A stretch of DNA of 64,000 nucleotides from the NCBI GenBank assembly GCA_030248295.1, contig JASANH010000202.1:1-64000 (forward strand), read 5' to 3'. This DNA comes from Mesodorylaimus sp. YZB2_4. Taxonomy: Eukaryota; Nematoda; Enoplea; Dorylaimida; Dorylaimidae. The stretch's first letter is position 1. Each line of letters opens with the position of its first letter. This document shows positions 24,376 to 37,100 of the stretch, piece by piece. The position numbers were made by a program, and so were the translations under genes. The notes under the pieces are model-generated. The model had not been told where the DNA came from. It saw only the letters and a list, made by a program, of their open reading frames with translations, and searched no databases.

Positions 24376-25615
24376 TACATTCGCAGTTTCGATACGCGTC
24401 CAGCAAGGTCAGCTCAGGCTAAGTAAAATCAGTGTTGCTATCATTATCGATTTGAGCCGATGTTGTTGTTGCCTCTTCATCGCTACTGCTTCATGCCAGA
24501 TATGATGGATCAGAGTGTACCTGCCATGCTTATGCATATCATAATTATTAGCAGAATCCCGATGCCTCAATGTCAGGATCAGGATTGGGATCCCAACCTA
24601 TCCCTCACAGCCGCGCTTATCATCTCATTACTGCTGGCATGCTAATATGATTGGAAGTTCCGTAGAGAACTGGGCCGGCGCGGTCCAACCCGTGAAACTT
24701 TAATAAATATTTGGAAAAGTTGTGGGAAATGTTTGTGGAGGCTTTTACAAAATAGTAATCCGCTCCATAAATCAAAAACGATTTGGCTTCGAAGGAGATG
24801 GCACCTTGTCGAACTCAAAAAAGCATAAGACGAAACATTTCACAAAACTGCGTTTTGAAGGGAGGGGGGGGTATGGCTGAAGTGGTCGACCATTTTTGAG
24901 GGGGGTTCGCGATAAGTGGTCGGCATGCGGTCAGGGGGGGGGGGGAAGGGGGGTCGAAGAATCGAGATTTTGTGCGGTCGACCTTTATGGATGGCCTCTT
25001 TGTAAGCTTTGAGTGATTAGGCGTCGATATGCGTGACGTGTGTGCCGACAAAATAATTATGAATGGTGATCAAACTGACTTCAGGCAGATCAGTATAACA
25101 ATTCGAGCAGGAGATGTCAACATCGTTTGAGGCTGGCAGCACCAAATTCGGCGTAACAGCGCGCATCAGTCGAGCATTACCTTGTTCCTCCAACTGTTCT
25201 TCCGTTGGGAACGGGCTCCACTTGCCAGGTTTTCCATTCGCGGCACAGTCGCTTCTTGACCTCCTCTGGATATTCGATAAGAAATGTACTTTTGTAGCAT
25301 TAGAGTTGTCAGATAGAAAGCATACTCCACCTGGTTAAGTCTGGCTGCCCTACCCCTGGTTAAATGGGTGGTGGGATCCTTGTTAAATAAACTGGCGAAG
25401 AATACATTGTTGTGTTTGTAATCATATGATCCGTTAAAAAATTGAGAGATTTCTGTAGCAACAGTGTTGTCATATAGAAACTGGACTTCCCCTTGTTGAG
25501 TCTGGCCACCCTTGTTATACAGGTGGAAAAGAGATTGCTTTGTTTGTTATAATAGGTGTGCTGCAGGTGGAGGGCCCAGTAAAATGATCCATCCGAGGCG
25601 GATGATTCGACGCAG

Positions 25616-25818
25616 TTGTTTCTTCGAGACTTGAGTCATTGCCATTTTTTGGCCGTGGTGGTCGGTCCGAATTTGCTCCTGTGTGTCGAACTGCTGGCCC
25701 CGAAATTGAGCGATTTGGATGACCAGATGCAATTGATCCGATTCGGCAATCTACATTCTACTTTCTGGAAACCAAACAATATGACGTTCTTCCATTCCAC
25801 CACAGCCACTAGCGTTAG
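25616..25818 (+). other. Possible unidentified coding exon
   Basis: An open frame lies between an acceptor (cgacgcag) and a strong donor (gtaagt at 25819). It would encode an exon rich in Leu/Asp/Gln with a hydrophobic start (FLAVVVGPNLLLCVELLAP). The opposite strand is also open over most of it, and no flanking exons or homologue are recognised, so strand and reality are uncertain. Confidence 0.25.
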
Positions 25819-25899
25819 GTAAGTCAGTCTATGGTACACTGTCTGAAAAGTGCGCCAGGTTGGTTTGGGAGGGCTTGCGTGTTACCCATCCCTGCTACG

Positions 25900-28800
25900 T
25901 GTGGGACTATGTACGCGCGTGAATAAGGGCTGAAGACAAGGAAACGAGGATATCGGGTGTTAGGATAAGCAATTCCAGTTTATGCGCAGCTTTGGAATAT
26001 AAGGGTCAATTACAGTATGATCAGGTGTATTCTGAATTCTCAACCAATATGGAGGTACGAATGCTCCAAAAAATTTTTTAATTGAACCTTGGCCAGTTTA
26101 GGACCTGATCCTACACCAAATGAGCGGCAGATTCAAATATTCTTCTAAAAACTAAATTTAAAGACCTTTTTTGGATCATTCGTCTCCCCATGGACGGGAG
26201 CTACCATATTCCAACTCCGGGTCTCAAATTTCAAACGGTTCCCGCGCGGTTCAAACTCCCGAGCACACAACACGAACATCAAAGTGCCCCAAATTTAAAC
26301 TATGTATGCCAATTTTTAAAATGTAAAAATAGTCTTCCTCAACTCCTCGGTATTGCGCTTGGGAATACTGTACTCGTTGGCGGTCCATTTTTGTGCATTT
26401 CAGCGTGATTCTCGACCCGTTGTGCTGACCAAGTTTTAAAGGCGCTCAGGGACTCTTCAGAATACCAAAGTGTGTCCATCGTTTGCGAATAAGAGATAAG
26501 GTGGGAAAAGCACACATGTGGCGCTCCAACCAACCTGTCCGATGACTGCAAAAGGGCTAGCTGGCTGTCGACACACATGATATAATGTAATGTGCTGGCG
26601 GAAGGCCAACTGTCTTTCCTCCTGTTCCCACCCACGCATCCCACCGTCAAGTTTGGCTTTTGTTTGGCTATAATTATTCAGCGTTGTCTGCAGTTCTCTC
26701 CCCTTTTTGTTTATCGCAACTTATGGCCCTATTTTTGCAAACGATGGATACCAGCGCGCGGCGCCCACACTTTTCTTGAAGGCCATTGCGGAAAGCGCTA
26801 CTCCGCGTTTTAACTTTGCACTTGCGGGCTATTTTGTAGGAAAACCTCGGAAGTGGACATCTCTGCAGGGGAGCTCTAAAAATTAAGAAATTTTGGCAGA
26901 ATGCTTTGTTAAAAAGATACTCAAGGCTCTGAAAAGGGTTAGGAAATGCGAGTCAATTCTAGAGTATACTTTGTCTTTGAGGTACAACGCTATCCAAGCA
27001 GTTGCGCTACCTGATTGTCAGTACGGAGGAAAACGGATCGGGGATCACGTACACTGTGTCACCTGGCGAACGACTGCCCAGCGCATGCCCTGTACGTATA
27101 GGCGTTCATGCTACGGAATGAGTCTTTGCGAGTACTGCTTTTAGGGCGATTCGGGTGGACCATTGTTCTGCGAGTGTAACGATGCATGGGTCGTGCATGG
27201 TGTCGCCTCAAGAAGCCGCAGCTGTGATAAGCCATCTGCCCCAAGTTATTATGTGAAAACGGCTCGGTACGGTAGCTGGACAAATCGCGTAATACGTAAA
27301 TGGAAGTGACAGGATAGCGGAATTAGTGATAAGAATGTGCTGATGTTGTTTTCAAATATTGTTGAGCGCAGAACTTTGCAATCTGAAAAACTTGGTTTTA
27401 CTGTAATAGACGCTTTTATGAGGCTAAAATCGCTGGGGCTGTATAAAATATTGACTGAATATGTCTCAAGACCCCTCTTCTAGCCTGAACTGGCTAGTCA
27501 ATCGAATTGGTCATCGAGAAGACATGTAGTGTGCATGATTTTTGAGTGCTGATTGCTGCTTGTTCTTCTTTTTTGATTAAGTCTAGACGATTTTTGTGCG
27601 AACGCTGTTTTTCTGTTTAGTTAGGATTAGTTTCTCTTTTTCATGCTTTCTTCAAACTGTAAATCTCCAGGGGGTCCGAAATTTGGGGCTCTTTCGTCTC
27701 AAACTACCTTACTCATGGCAGAGGGCGTTCTCATGGGTGAGCGACAACATGGATGAGCGACACCATGAGTGAGCGACAGTGTATAAGGGATGACCCAGGT
27801 CAATGTGGCTTAAATGAGCGACACCACGGATGAGCGACAACGAGTATATGACCAATTTAGTTTTTGTGCGCATTATACCCGTATGTACAGTATATAAAAA
27901 GTCCTTGTACACCTCAACTTATTTAAAATTTGACAGATGACAATCAGAATTAATTAATGTGAAGCAGTGAAGCAGCAGTTCGTCGTTCTTTCGCTGACCA
28001 TTGTCCACTCGGACTCAGGTATGGTCTCTTGGTCACTTTCTGGCCATCCCCACTGTTTGGCGCAAAAGGGGTCCATCATGTGCCTTTATATAGCGTAGCT
28101 AAGGCTGGACAATTCTGTCATTGGAGTCAATTCGTCCTTGCTGTCTCAAAAAGAAAGATTGCATTTCAGATTCATCCACCGTTTCCGCTCTGAGAAAATC
28201 CCTTTCCATTAGACAAGAAGGGCTTAAAAGGGGTCAAAAACCGCTTATCTTCTGACTTCTGACGGGAATGCAAGAGCTCTGTGGCGCAGAGGACTTTTCA
28301 TGCACAGTGTCTGCAATCGGGCTGCTATGCACGATGGTTCTAACCCTACCAAGGTCAGCTTTTTGACTTGTGAAATAATTCCTATTTTGTTCCACAAGCA
28401 TAATACGTTGCTTATTAATATATTCTGTCATATTTTTCCTCTAATAATTCCAAAAATCACTGTTCTACTTTCTTGCGCTAGGCTCCTCGTCAAGAAGACA
28501 TGAAGACGTGCAGCCGTAGTCGTGCATATAATTTGAAACCACAAAAAATCTCACAAATAAATTACGAAATATAAACAAAAACAACATTATTATGAATTAA
28601 ACTGGCAATCGCCCTGTGTGAGACCGTTTTTCTGACTTTTGGCATTGTTTAGGTGAGCGCTTACAGTGACCCCAGCCCGCACATTCTCTGTTCACCGTTT
28701 GAATCTTACGCCATTTGTGATAAGTGGCTAAAATCGACCCTGCCTGAGGTAATTTCTCGCGCCAGAAATTCCTTGACGCATGTCCTTTAAACTACTCATA

Positions 28801-29570
28801 GCAGGGTCGCGGTGAAGCAGCAGTTCGTCGTTCCTTCGCTAGTGATGGTAGCAAGTGGCAGGGCTCGTCCTGTGTTTAATTCCAGTTGATCGAGGTGGGT
28901 ACCCATAAAGAGACAAAGCTAACTTCTGCTCTGTCGGCTTGCAAAGTGAGCTAAAAGGGCAGCTCTTTTACTGTTTTTGTGACCTTCTTATTGCATTGCC
29001 TATACTTTGCTCTTGCAGAGAGGTCGTACGGTCGGTCTGATAAAGAGGTATTGAGTTGGCGTCTGTTTTTAAACAGACTGCGCAGAGATGATTTCCCACC
29101 CGCAGGGCGGTGGTAATATCACAAGGTGTAAGAAAAATCGAAATAGTCACCTAAGTGAAGATGCAAAATTTTTGTAAAACATTTGATTGACTCATCAGAG
29201 TTTACATTAGAAAAATAACCAAGAGATTCTAGGAGTTCCATAAGATGATTTAAGAAGCTATCCTATCGGTGAAAGAGCTGCACAGTGACGATGACACATG
29301 AATCACCAGTTTCTCTAATAGTAAAGGCAGACGAATTTGTCACGGTTTAATTTCTTTCATCAAAAGACTTTTGACACCTTGAATTCTGAAAAGTAGCGGA
29401 AATTGCGAGTCTGGCGTATAAAAAGCGTAAGATATCTCAGCTGTTGTGTGTTCCGTGCTGTATCTTTCTCACCTCAGCAGCCTAGACTAAGAGATACTGT
29501 ACAAGCGCACAATTTGATATTTCTTATTGTTCTTTTGCAAAATTAAACGGATGATCAAGGGCATCAAGGC
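25900..29570. other. No recognised gene; scattered repeats
   Basis: Only short unconvincing ORFs are present. Holdings include a small tandem array of (a)tgagYgacaMcatgg words at about 27725-27850, and a tRNA-like SINE at 28273-28345. A word gtgaagcagcagttcgtcgt occurs at about 27967 and again at 28812. Confidence 0.4.
28273..28345 (+). mobile_element. tRNA-like SINE head
   Basis: An A-box-like ctgtggcgcagaggac is followed about 50 nt later by a B-box-like ggttctaaccct. No cloverleaf with a proper acceptor stem could be drawn, so a tRNA-derived repeat is more likely than a tRNA gene. Confidence 0.4.
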
Positions 29571-29574
29571 TAAC

Positions 29575-29785
29575 TTTCAAACTCGTAATTTCAAGATTTT
29601 AAATGGTGGAAGCCCTGCCTTCTGCGACACTGATTCGTTTCGCAGAGGACAGGGCTGGCTGGAAATGAGTAAACAAAACGTTTGTGCAAGAACTGCATAT
29701 TTGAATGGCCCCTGAGTATGTCCCACTTTATCTCCTTCAAGTCAATGAAAGACCAACTGGTGAAAGGCAGAACTCGATGTCGTAA
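29575..29785 (+). repeat. Dispersed repeat (cf. 22625-22970)
   Basis: It starts aactcgtaatttcaagattt and ends with gaaagaccaactggtgaaag-type sequence, in the same order as the copy at 22625-22970. It abuts the CTTAGGAATAGAG repeat domain. Confidence 0.6.
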
Positions 29786-29786
29786 G

Positions 29787-32495
29787 CGCGGTAGCGCTTA
29801 CCTTAGGAATAGAGTAGAAAAGTATGCACGAGGGGTGGGGTGCGTATGTTTTGTGTGTGTGGCCTGTGGAAAGTACAGACGGGACATTTTCGTACCGGCC
29901 GCGCGCATGTGGTATAGCACGGGGGTATGCATGGTCACGTGTTGAAGGCGTGGCGGCGGGTGGCAGCGAGGTGATGTTATGATCAGTGTTTTCTCGAAAT
30001 TTTTAGTGATGACATAGGTATTTTATGGATGAAGTGTGTGGAGTATTTTGCGCTGGACTAGATAATAGTAATTTGGAGGTTTTTCTAGGTGGGATGAGGT
30101 AAAAAAGTGAGAGGAAGGGGGTTCGTGGCGAGACGCGATGTAGGTAGCCGTGCGTGTTTGTTATAGGCAGCCGGGTTGCGGTGCGTTGTCCAATTCATTT
30201 TACGTCGGGTGAACGTTTGGAAGGATGCTCGCGGTTTGATGTCGCCGTGATTGTTTGTGGCAAGATCTGTTTACTAAGCTATAACGTTTGGTTGGTTAGT
30301 TATTTCACAATTTTCGCATATAGGGGTAAGTTTTTAAAAATGTTTGGAGAAGTGTGTGTGTGTGATGGTTTGGGCAATTCTTCGGAATGAAGGAAATTTT
30401 TTATTGGAGAAAATAGTTGCAGTATGGGTCAGGATATGCCGAAAGTTTTGAGTTTTGTTGTGGAAAATGTAGGTGGTTGTGTGACTGTTTCAAGCGGAAA
30501 AGAAAATAGGGGCGTTGCTGGTTAGGGTTGTTTTTGAGGCATAGCAATTAGTACGAGGTTTAGTAGAACTATGAGTCATGTGTATTGCGTAGTAGGGGGC
30601 AATAGTCGTGTTCGTGGGCATAGGTAGGCAACAAGTTGGTTTTGGAACAAATTATCGAGGTAAAGGAAAGTATGCAGGATTGTCGATGGGTGTGAAATGT
30701 AGGAATAGGTTGGGTACTGCAGTGCTGTGTTATTGGGCAGTATGACGAGAGTTTCGGGGTGTGGTGGGTGTACAAACAGGTGGTTATTTACCAAGGTGTC
30801 GGTTCAGTGAAATATGATTATTATTAGTAGTTTTGAGACGAATGTTTTAGGCTGTTTTAAAGGGGAAAAAATTTTTTAGGTGGGTGCTTAAAATGTCAGT
30901 CACATTGCGCAATAGTACGAAATGATCGTATTTCTGTGCATCGGTGGTAGTTAGCCTGTAGAGCAAGCTTTTGGAGGAAAGGGAATATATTGTGGATTAG
31001 TAATCGGGTTTGTAGGTTATTTTGAAATGCCAGCATGTTTTAGTGGGGTAGGTCATAATTAGGTTATATATGGAATTTTATAAATGTTTTTATGCATTGT
31101 TGTTAGGTTGGGTAGCAAGTTTTAAAGGAGTAGAATGTGTTAACGATTATGAAATCATTTTAACGAGTTTTTCAAGTGTAAGTAGATTTTATTCCAGTTT
31201 TCTGTGTGAATTGCAAATGATGGGAAATTTTTTAATTTTGTTGAGGATGCGTATGGATGTGTGACGTGTATATAGCAATTTTTCGGGGCAATAGGATAGA
31301 TTAAAAATGAGCGAATTTTTTTAGTGGAATGTTGAAAGTCTAGGATTAGGTTGCTGCAGCGTGTGTTGCTGAGCAATGTGCTAGTGTGCTCATATTTTCT
31401 GTGGGCATACCCAGGTGTTTGTAGAGCAAGTTAGCGGTGGAACGGGGTATAGGTAGGGCTAGGTGAATTGTTGTGATGGTCAGTAGTGGGTGAGGTTTTG
31501 TACATATTGGTCATTGGACGATAAGGAGGTCATATGGCCGCATAGCTGTAACTGGGGCGAGTTTGGGTGGGCTGCTGTTTGACTGGGTGGACTGAAAGGC
31601 TGCTGAGGGAGGGCGACTGGTTCCCCGGGGTCTCGGAGGCTGAGCACCCAGCGTCCAATGTCACGCGTTTCTTTTATTTTTGTGGGTTGGGCCCCATGCC
31701 GTCCCAGTTCCCCCACCAGACTTCCGACCTGTTTGGCCGATACAGAGCTGGTCAGCGGTCATGTTACGAGTAGGCTGTGAGGTGACCAGCGTTCTCGGCA
31801 GCTTCCCTCTGTGCATCTCCACTTTTAGGTTATTTACCTGGTTAGTGGAAGTATAAAATGTGTAGGCGAATAGGACGAAACAGGTTCTAATCGTTAGTGC
31901 GGTAACGGTTAGTTTAGGAATAGAGAGTATCGTTATAGGCGAGTAAAGGGGCGGGTATGTTTTGCGTGTGAGTTCTGTGGAAAGTACAATGCGGTGTGGA
32001 CACGGATTTGTTGAAGGGAAATCGGCGGATGGCAGCGAGGAAATTATAAGATGACTGTTTTTCGGAAATTTTGAGTGCTGACATAGTTGGTTTAGATATG
32101 AAGTTTGTAGAGAAGTTTTCGCTGTATAGTGGAAAATAAGGGTAATTTTTTTGAAATCAAGTGGAAAAGACAATTTTGTCGATGGTGGTACGCGAAATAG
32201 CGATTTGACTATTTGGTGTGCTGCGATTTCGTTAGGGTCGCATGTTTGTTTATAGGCGGGCGGGTTGCGGTTACGTTATGCAATTCATCGTAAGCGCCCG
32301 TTAGCTTAGGGAATAGAGCTTAGCGCCATAGGCGAGGAGAGGGCGGCGTATGTTTTGCGTATCTAAGCTGTCGAAAGTACAGCGGGCGATTTTTGGCACG
32401 GTCAGTAGGCATCCAAGTATAGCAATGGGGTATGCATGGTCACGTGCTAATGGGCTGGCGGCGGGTGGCAGCGAGGGGGCCTTATCACCAGTGTT
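29787..32495 (+). repeat. Repeat domain built on hairpin + CTTAGGAATAGAG units
   Basis: Three unit starts (29787, 31889, 32288) have a short palindrome (gtaagcgc..gcgcttac in the best copy), then (c/t)TTAGG(G)AATAGAG. After that come gggYgRgtatgttttg and Y(g)tggaaagtacag, with ggRtggcagcgag further on. Units one and two continue into matching sequence ending gttgcgg..caattcat. Between them, about 30150-31480 is markedly poor in C on the plus strand. No plausible gene was found. Confidence 0.65.
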
Positions 32496-32852
32496 TTCTG
32501 AAAACACCACTCTCGCCCAACAGCCACCCACCTCAAATACAGCCTGGAAGTCTTCCTCGCCACACTGCCGGTCGTCATCTCCATCGGTATCTGCCAAATC
32601 GTACATGACGACTTACGAATATGAACTCTTCGAATTCTATAGTTCCCTTGCCTGAAATCGCATGCACTCCCATCATCTGATCGGCACAACTCGGACATAT
32701 TTTCGACCAGAAAACAAGACTTGATGTCGTCGTGATTCTTAGGAGTGAAATTTATTTGTTCACTTATCTATTGTCGCTAATTCGGTCGACAAATCATCCA
32801 CAACGCCAATCATGCCATATACTACTACTGGCAACCTGCCAGTAGACGAGAC

Positions 32853-33510
32853 CCCCACTAAAAAAGGTCCATGAAATGGACCAACCCCTAGGTGCTTAGG
32901 AATAGAGAACACAAACCTGCCACCAAAAAACCGTGCGAAAAATTTCCCCTCTCCACGCGCTTCTCTATTCCTAAGCCCTGACAAATGATACCGTTGTGCG
33001 TTGCTGCAGGAACACTGAAGCTTCGTGGCATGCGGTCACTACAGTCACGTTCTATGTATGTATAACGTGAAATAAACATTGCACAGGAAGCTTGCTCTCT
33101 GACACAATGAGTAACCGACACAGCCATTATATCCGGACACTTGGCATTCTATTAATTGACCTACAGCTTGCAATCGTAACATGCCTACAGTTATAGTGAC
33201 ATAACGCACTGTCCATTTACAAAATGCATAGTTTACTTGAAAAACTAAACGAATCACTGCACCGAACCCATAACAGCAAAATCTCATGCCTCCAACCATG
33301 CAAGCAATGCAGCAAATGCTTCTATGCATTATGACTCGGCATGCAATGTATTCTCCACGCTATACCTAACGCAAGCGTATATCAGGGCTTAGGAATAGAG
33401 AAGCGCGTGGAGAGGGCAAATTTTTCGCACGGTTTTTTGGTGGCAGGTTTATGTTCTCTATTCCTAAGCACCTAGGGGTTGGTCCATTTCATGGACCTTT
33501 TTTAGTGGGG
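32853..33510. mobile_element. Inverted-repeat (foldback) element, 658 bp
   Basis: The arms 32853-32980 and 33383-33510 are near-exact 128-bp inverted copies, starting CCCCACTAAAAAAGGTCC. Each arm is itself bracketed by CTTAGGAATAGAG and its complement and contains the palindrome ggtccatgaaatggacc. No convincing target duplication flanks it, and the 400-bp centre has no ORF. Confidence 0.85.
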
Positions 33511-33624
33511 TTATAGAAATAACTTCAAACTCCAAGCCATTATTAACTACACTTTTAGAATTCAGAAAATCGTAGCGTATATTATCTAAAAAATGCGTCC
33601 TGCGTCTCGCATTGCATACGTAAT

Positions 33625-33816
33625 TCAATTATTCTGATTATTATCGTTCTGGTCATTATCAGCCGAAGTGTCATCTTGATTTGGGCCACGCGGCGGTGGA
33701 TCCAAATTAGCCGCATTTGGATCGATTTTGGGCGCCGCCGCAGGATTCGGTATGCCGTCCTCCGTCTCGCCGTCCAATTTTCCAACAGGCTCCTTCGGCA
33801 CTTGTTTTCCGTCCAT
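33625..33816 (-). CDS. Small acidic Pro/Asn-rich protein, unrecognised (63 aa)
   Basis: It is an intact ORF from an ATG at 33816 to a TGA. The protein starts MDGKQVPKEPVGKLDGE, has a Pro/Ala-rich middle (IPNPAAAPKIDPNAANLDPP) and ends in Asp/Asn/Gln repeats, so it is probably disordered. A good acceptor, ttttgcag, ends 3 nt before the ATG, as at other genes in this window. I see no homologue by eye. It lies just beyond the foldback element. Confidence 0.45.
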   Translation of the reverse strand: MDGKQVPKEPVGKLDGETEDGIPNPAAAPKIDPNAANLDPPPRGPNQDDTSADNDQNDNNQNN

Positions 33817-34197
33817 TTTCTGCAAAAGAAGGTTCCGTCGGCGAGGGCTCTCAAATTCAAAAGAATATCAACGCGAAAGATAACATGTTACGAATTTTTA
33901 AATTTTATCTTTTCACTAATTAAATGAAGCTGTTTCCTATCATACAATATCAACCATACCCCCGTCACCCTTCGCTCTTGGTATGATTACTGTTCACAGT
34001 CGAGTCCGCTAATATCACCCTGCCCTGACGGCAATCAAGTCTGAGAATACCCTGATGTACAGTACATACAGTAGATACTGAAAAATAAAACCTTGGCATG
34101 ATATCTATCCTCATTTCTTATAATTTTTCGCATATTCCTAAGATATGCAAAGATGCAAGGTTTTTTCTACAACTGTTGTAGCCAAAACAGGTCCTAA

Positions 34198-37100
34198 ATA
34201 TAAGGATCAATCAGATTGAGATCGAAGCATTAAAGATTCCATGCGGCTGCATAAACATATTCCCTTGCCAGAAATTCTAAGGTTTTGAGTAAGATTGATT
34301 CCAAGGTTGTAAGTGGACTCGACTGTACAGTACTCAGTGAACTTGGCAGAACAGTATAGTTTGATGCGATGCGCCACTCTAGGGGGCTACTGTAGTTGAC
34401 GCAGTCATCCCTCTCTGGACGAACCCTCTCTCGAGGTTTTTTAGGTGGTGGTGGTTTTGTCAGGTTTGTAATTCCAGTCAGTTTCACTATCACTATTGCT
34501 ATCAAAAAGGATGGGCGCTGGTCACCTTGCCGAGTGACCAAATCGGAAAATATTTTTTTAGCTCTTATTCAGACACCTTGCGCTAGTTTTGAATTCAGTT
34601 TGGCCAAAATCTAGCTCCTAGCGTTACACTTGAAACGATACCTTTAAGTGACACGATGAGGCTGCTTCTTTCATTCTAAGCGGCATGGTAGCGCGTTCAA
34701 GCTTTGGGTCCACAAGAACGATATCAAAGCAATGCTGAATTCGCCACTCAAATCAAGCTATCAAGCCAGCCTTGAAATTCTTGGCAGCAGCTGATGTCAT
34801 ATAAGCCATTAGAAGGTAACTATCTCGCTAAAAAAGACCGGTCGACTATTTTGAAGATACTTGCATTAGACGGCGCTGTGCAACGCTGTCGTCGCCCACA
34901 CTTCGCAGTCGAACAGTGGAATCGCTACAACGCTATGCAAGCTGGCACAGTAAATACCTAGTGTTCCGTTAAAAATCATAAGTGGCCAGCATTAACCTTT
35001 TGTAAAATTTGCCCAGAGCAAATAACTCATGCAAAGACTGGAATCGTGGATTTCTGGAGTAATAAGATATTTTTTCGCAGTTTATTGACAAAATTTTTTG
35101 CTCAGCATCGAAATGCTCTGTATAAAAGGACTCAATATATTTCTGTTCAGTATACTTTGAGGTCAGGATATTTTGCTCAGTATTTTTGTCCAGGATATTT
35201 TGAGTAGATATACTATTAGCAACAGCGTGTTGCCATGGCACTTCACCAGAAGCGGACACAAAATAATGAGATTCATAATGATTCACGCAAGTTTCTCGCA
35301 ATCTCATCATAAGTATTGCATGCGAATTTGCACAAATCGTGAAAGGCACCATCAGCAGTAATCATTCGCCTTCATTCTGCAGGATATGAAGAGTGTTTTC
35401 CAGTGTTCTCGACAAAATGCAGCAGGCCATACTTGCTGTTATGTTAGAATACCAAACGCCCTCTTAATGGCTCTACAGGTGCGGCTGGGATGGTAATTGA
35501 AAATTCGTTGGCGCTTACAAGGGAACGTAGTCCACTGTCGATTCAACCTTTGCGAAACCAAAATTGTAATTTGTTCCTAAGTAGCTGCATCAGAAAGCTC
35601 TGTGCAAAATATTAGAGGCGTCTAACCAACCGGTCAGTAGTGGTTAGCTCCTGAAGTCACGTAAAATTCTTGAATTCCTTTTATTTTTTTGGGGTTTTGT
35701 GAGGAAAAAAATCATAAGCTTAAGAGTTGAAAGCTCAAAGTCGAAGCTTGAAGGCCAGAAACCGAGTCTGAAAAGAACCCCGCGTGTTTTTCTCAACGCT
35801 TCTTACCACACGAAAATTTAAAAAATCCGCGGGACTTTGACGCTGACCATTGCTGACCCAGTTGGTCAGACGCCTCTAATATCATGCACAGAGCTTTCTT
35901 TTGCACCTGGGAACAAATTACAATTTTCGGTTTTGTGAAGCTCGACTTAATGGCTGGCAATGTTCCCTTGCCAGTTAAGTTTCCTTTTTTACTGCGGTGG
36001 ACCAGCCGGATTATTAAATGCTTCAATAAAAATGCTTCATCAGCGAGAAAGACGTGCAGATACTCAGTATAAGCCCCTGGCACGCCTTTTATTCCTATAT
36101 TTCAAAGCAAAAACTGCCATGAGAATTTGAAAATAGGATCGAATGTAATCAGTTTACCTGGAGCGCCAAACGATTCTTCAAAATTTTTTCACTCGGAGCT
36201 AAATGCCGGCCCATCGCGCACACGACGGGATGGGTGCGATATGCCGCCATCGCTATCCCAACCACAGGCTTCGATGCCAAAATACGCAGAGCAGTAGTTT
36301 GCATCTGCCGATATCGATACTTGATATCCTGCATGCATTCACGTACATATCAGTAATCATTGCATATATATCTCATATACCTGATCTCGATGGGCTTTTC
36401 AACATTCGCTCCAACACAATTAAAATTCCACAAACGCCATAAATCTTTGACAATTCATCACCACTGCTTCAAGGTCGGCATTCCCAAATATTCCAATTGA
36501 AGAACATCCCGATTCGCTTTGCATAGTACAACAAAAATCTTTCCAAGAAAAAAATAACTCAATACGATCACGAAGAGCAGCAATTTCTGTTTTCCTTTAA
36601 GAGCCAGGAGCCTATCATGGCGTGTGAAATCCCTGTGTGAGACAGCTAACTAGAAACAGATATCAGTGATGCAAAGCATCGCGAGGATTAATTTGCTTGC
36701 ATCGCATGGATTTAGCAATTCGATGCAGCAAGAGGTGACACATCGCAGAGATTTACGTCGCATCGCATTGGTTCTGATCGCATCGCACACAACGCGTTGC
36801 ATCGCATCGAACTATACTGCGACCTAGAAAAAATTTTAAAAACCCACATATACTCTACCTTCGAAATTATGCAATTCGAATTCGAAATTTTCTCACAAAA
36901 TTTTAGTCGAGATATTGAACGCTTCTGACTGCTCTTGTTTCCAACTGATCCGAACGACCATACAAAATTTTCAGCTCTACACTTTTGGGGTCGTTCACAT
37001 GAGTTTTGTAACGACTTTCAGAATGTCTGTTTGCTGCGGTTTGTCGCAATAAAGCGGGAGATTTCGGAGGCCTTGAAACGGTATCTTAAAAACCATATTA

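Larger units (their letters stand above)
23389..24997. mobile_element. Candidate DNA transposon with inverted termini (~1.6 kb)
   Basis: The termini are exact inverted repeats of 24 bp (23390-23413 and 24973-24996, starting GGCCATCCATAAAGGTCGAC). G-rich sub-terminal segments also repeat tggtcgaccRYa and aagtggtcRgc. A CTTTG direct repeat (23384-23388, 24998-25002) may be the target duplication but is imperfectly placed. There is no transposase ORF. It carries the nested MITE at 24207 and the dispersed repeat at 23750-24010. Confidence 0.65.

Noticed and set aside
25070-25300. Minus-strand exon with CAANGKPGKWSPFPTEEQL
   Set aside because: Two different frames look equally protein-like over the same segment, no flanking exons fit, and I recognise no family.
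32531-32606. Minus-strand first exon MYDLADTDGDDDRQ with a gtgggt donor
   Set aside because: It lies next to repeat units, has no downstream exon and no known homologue.
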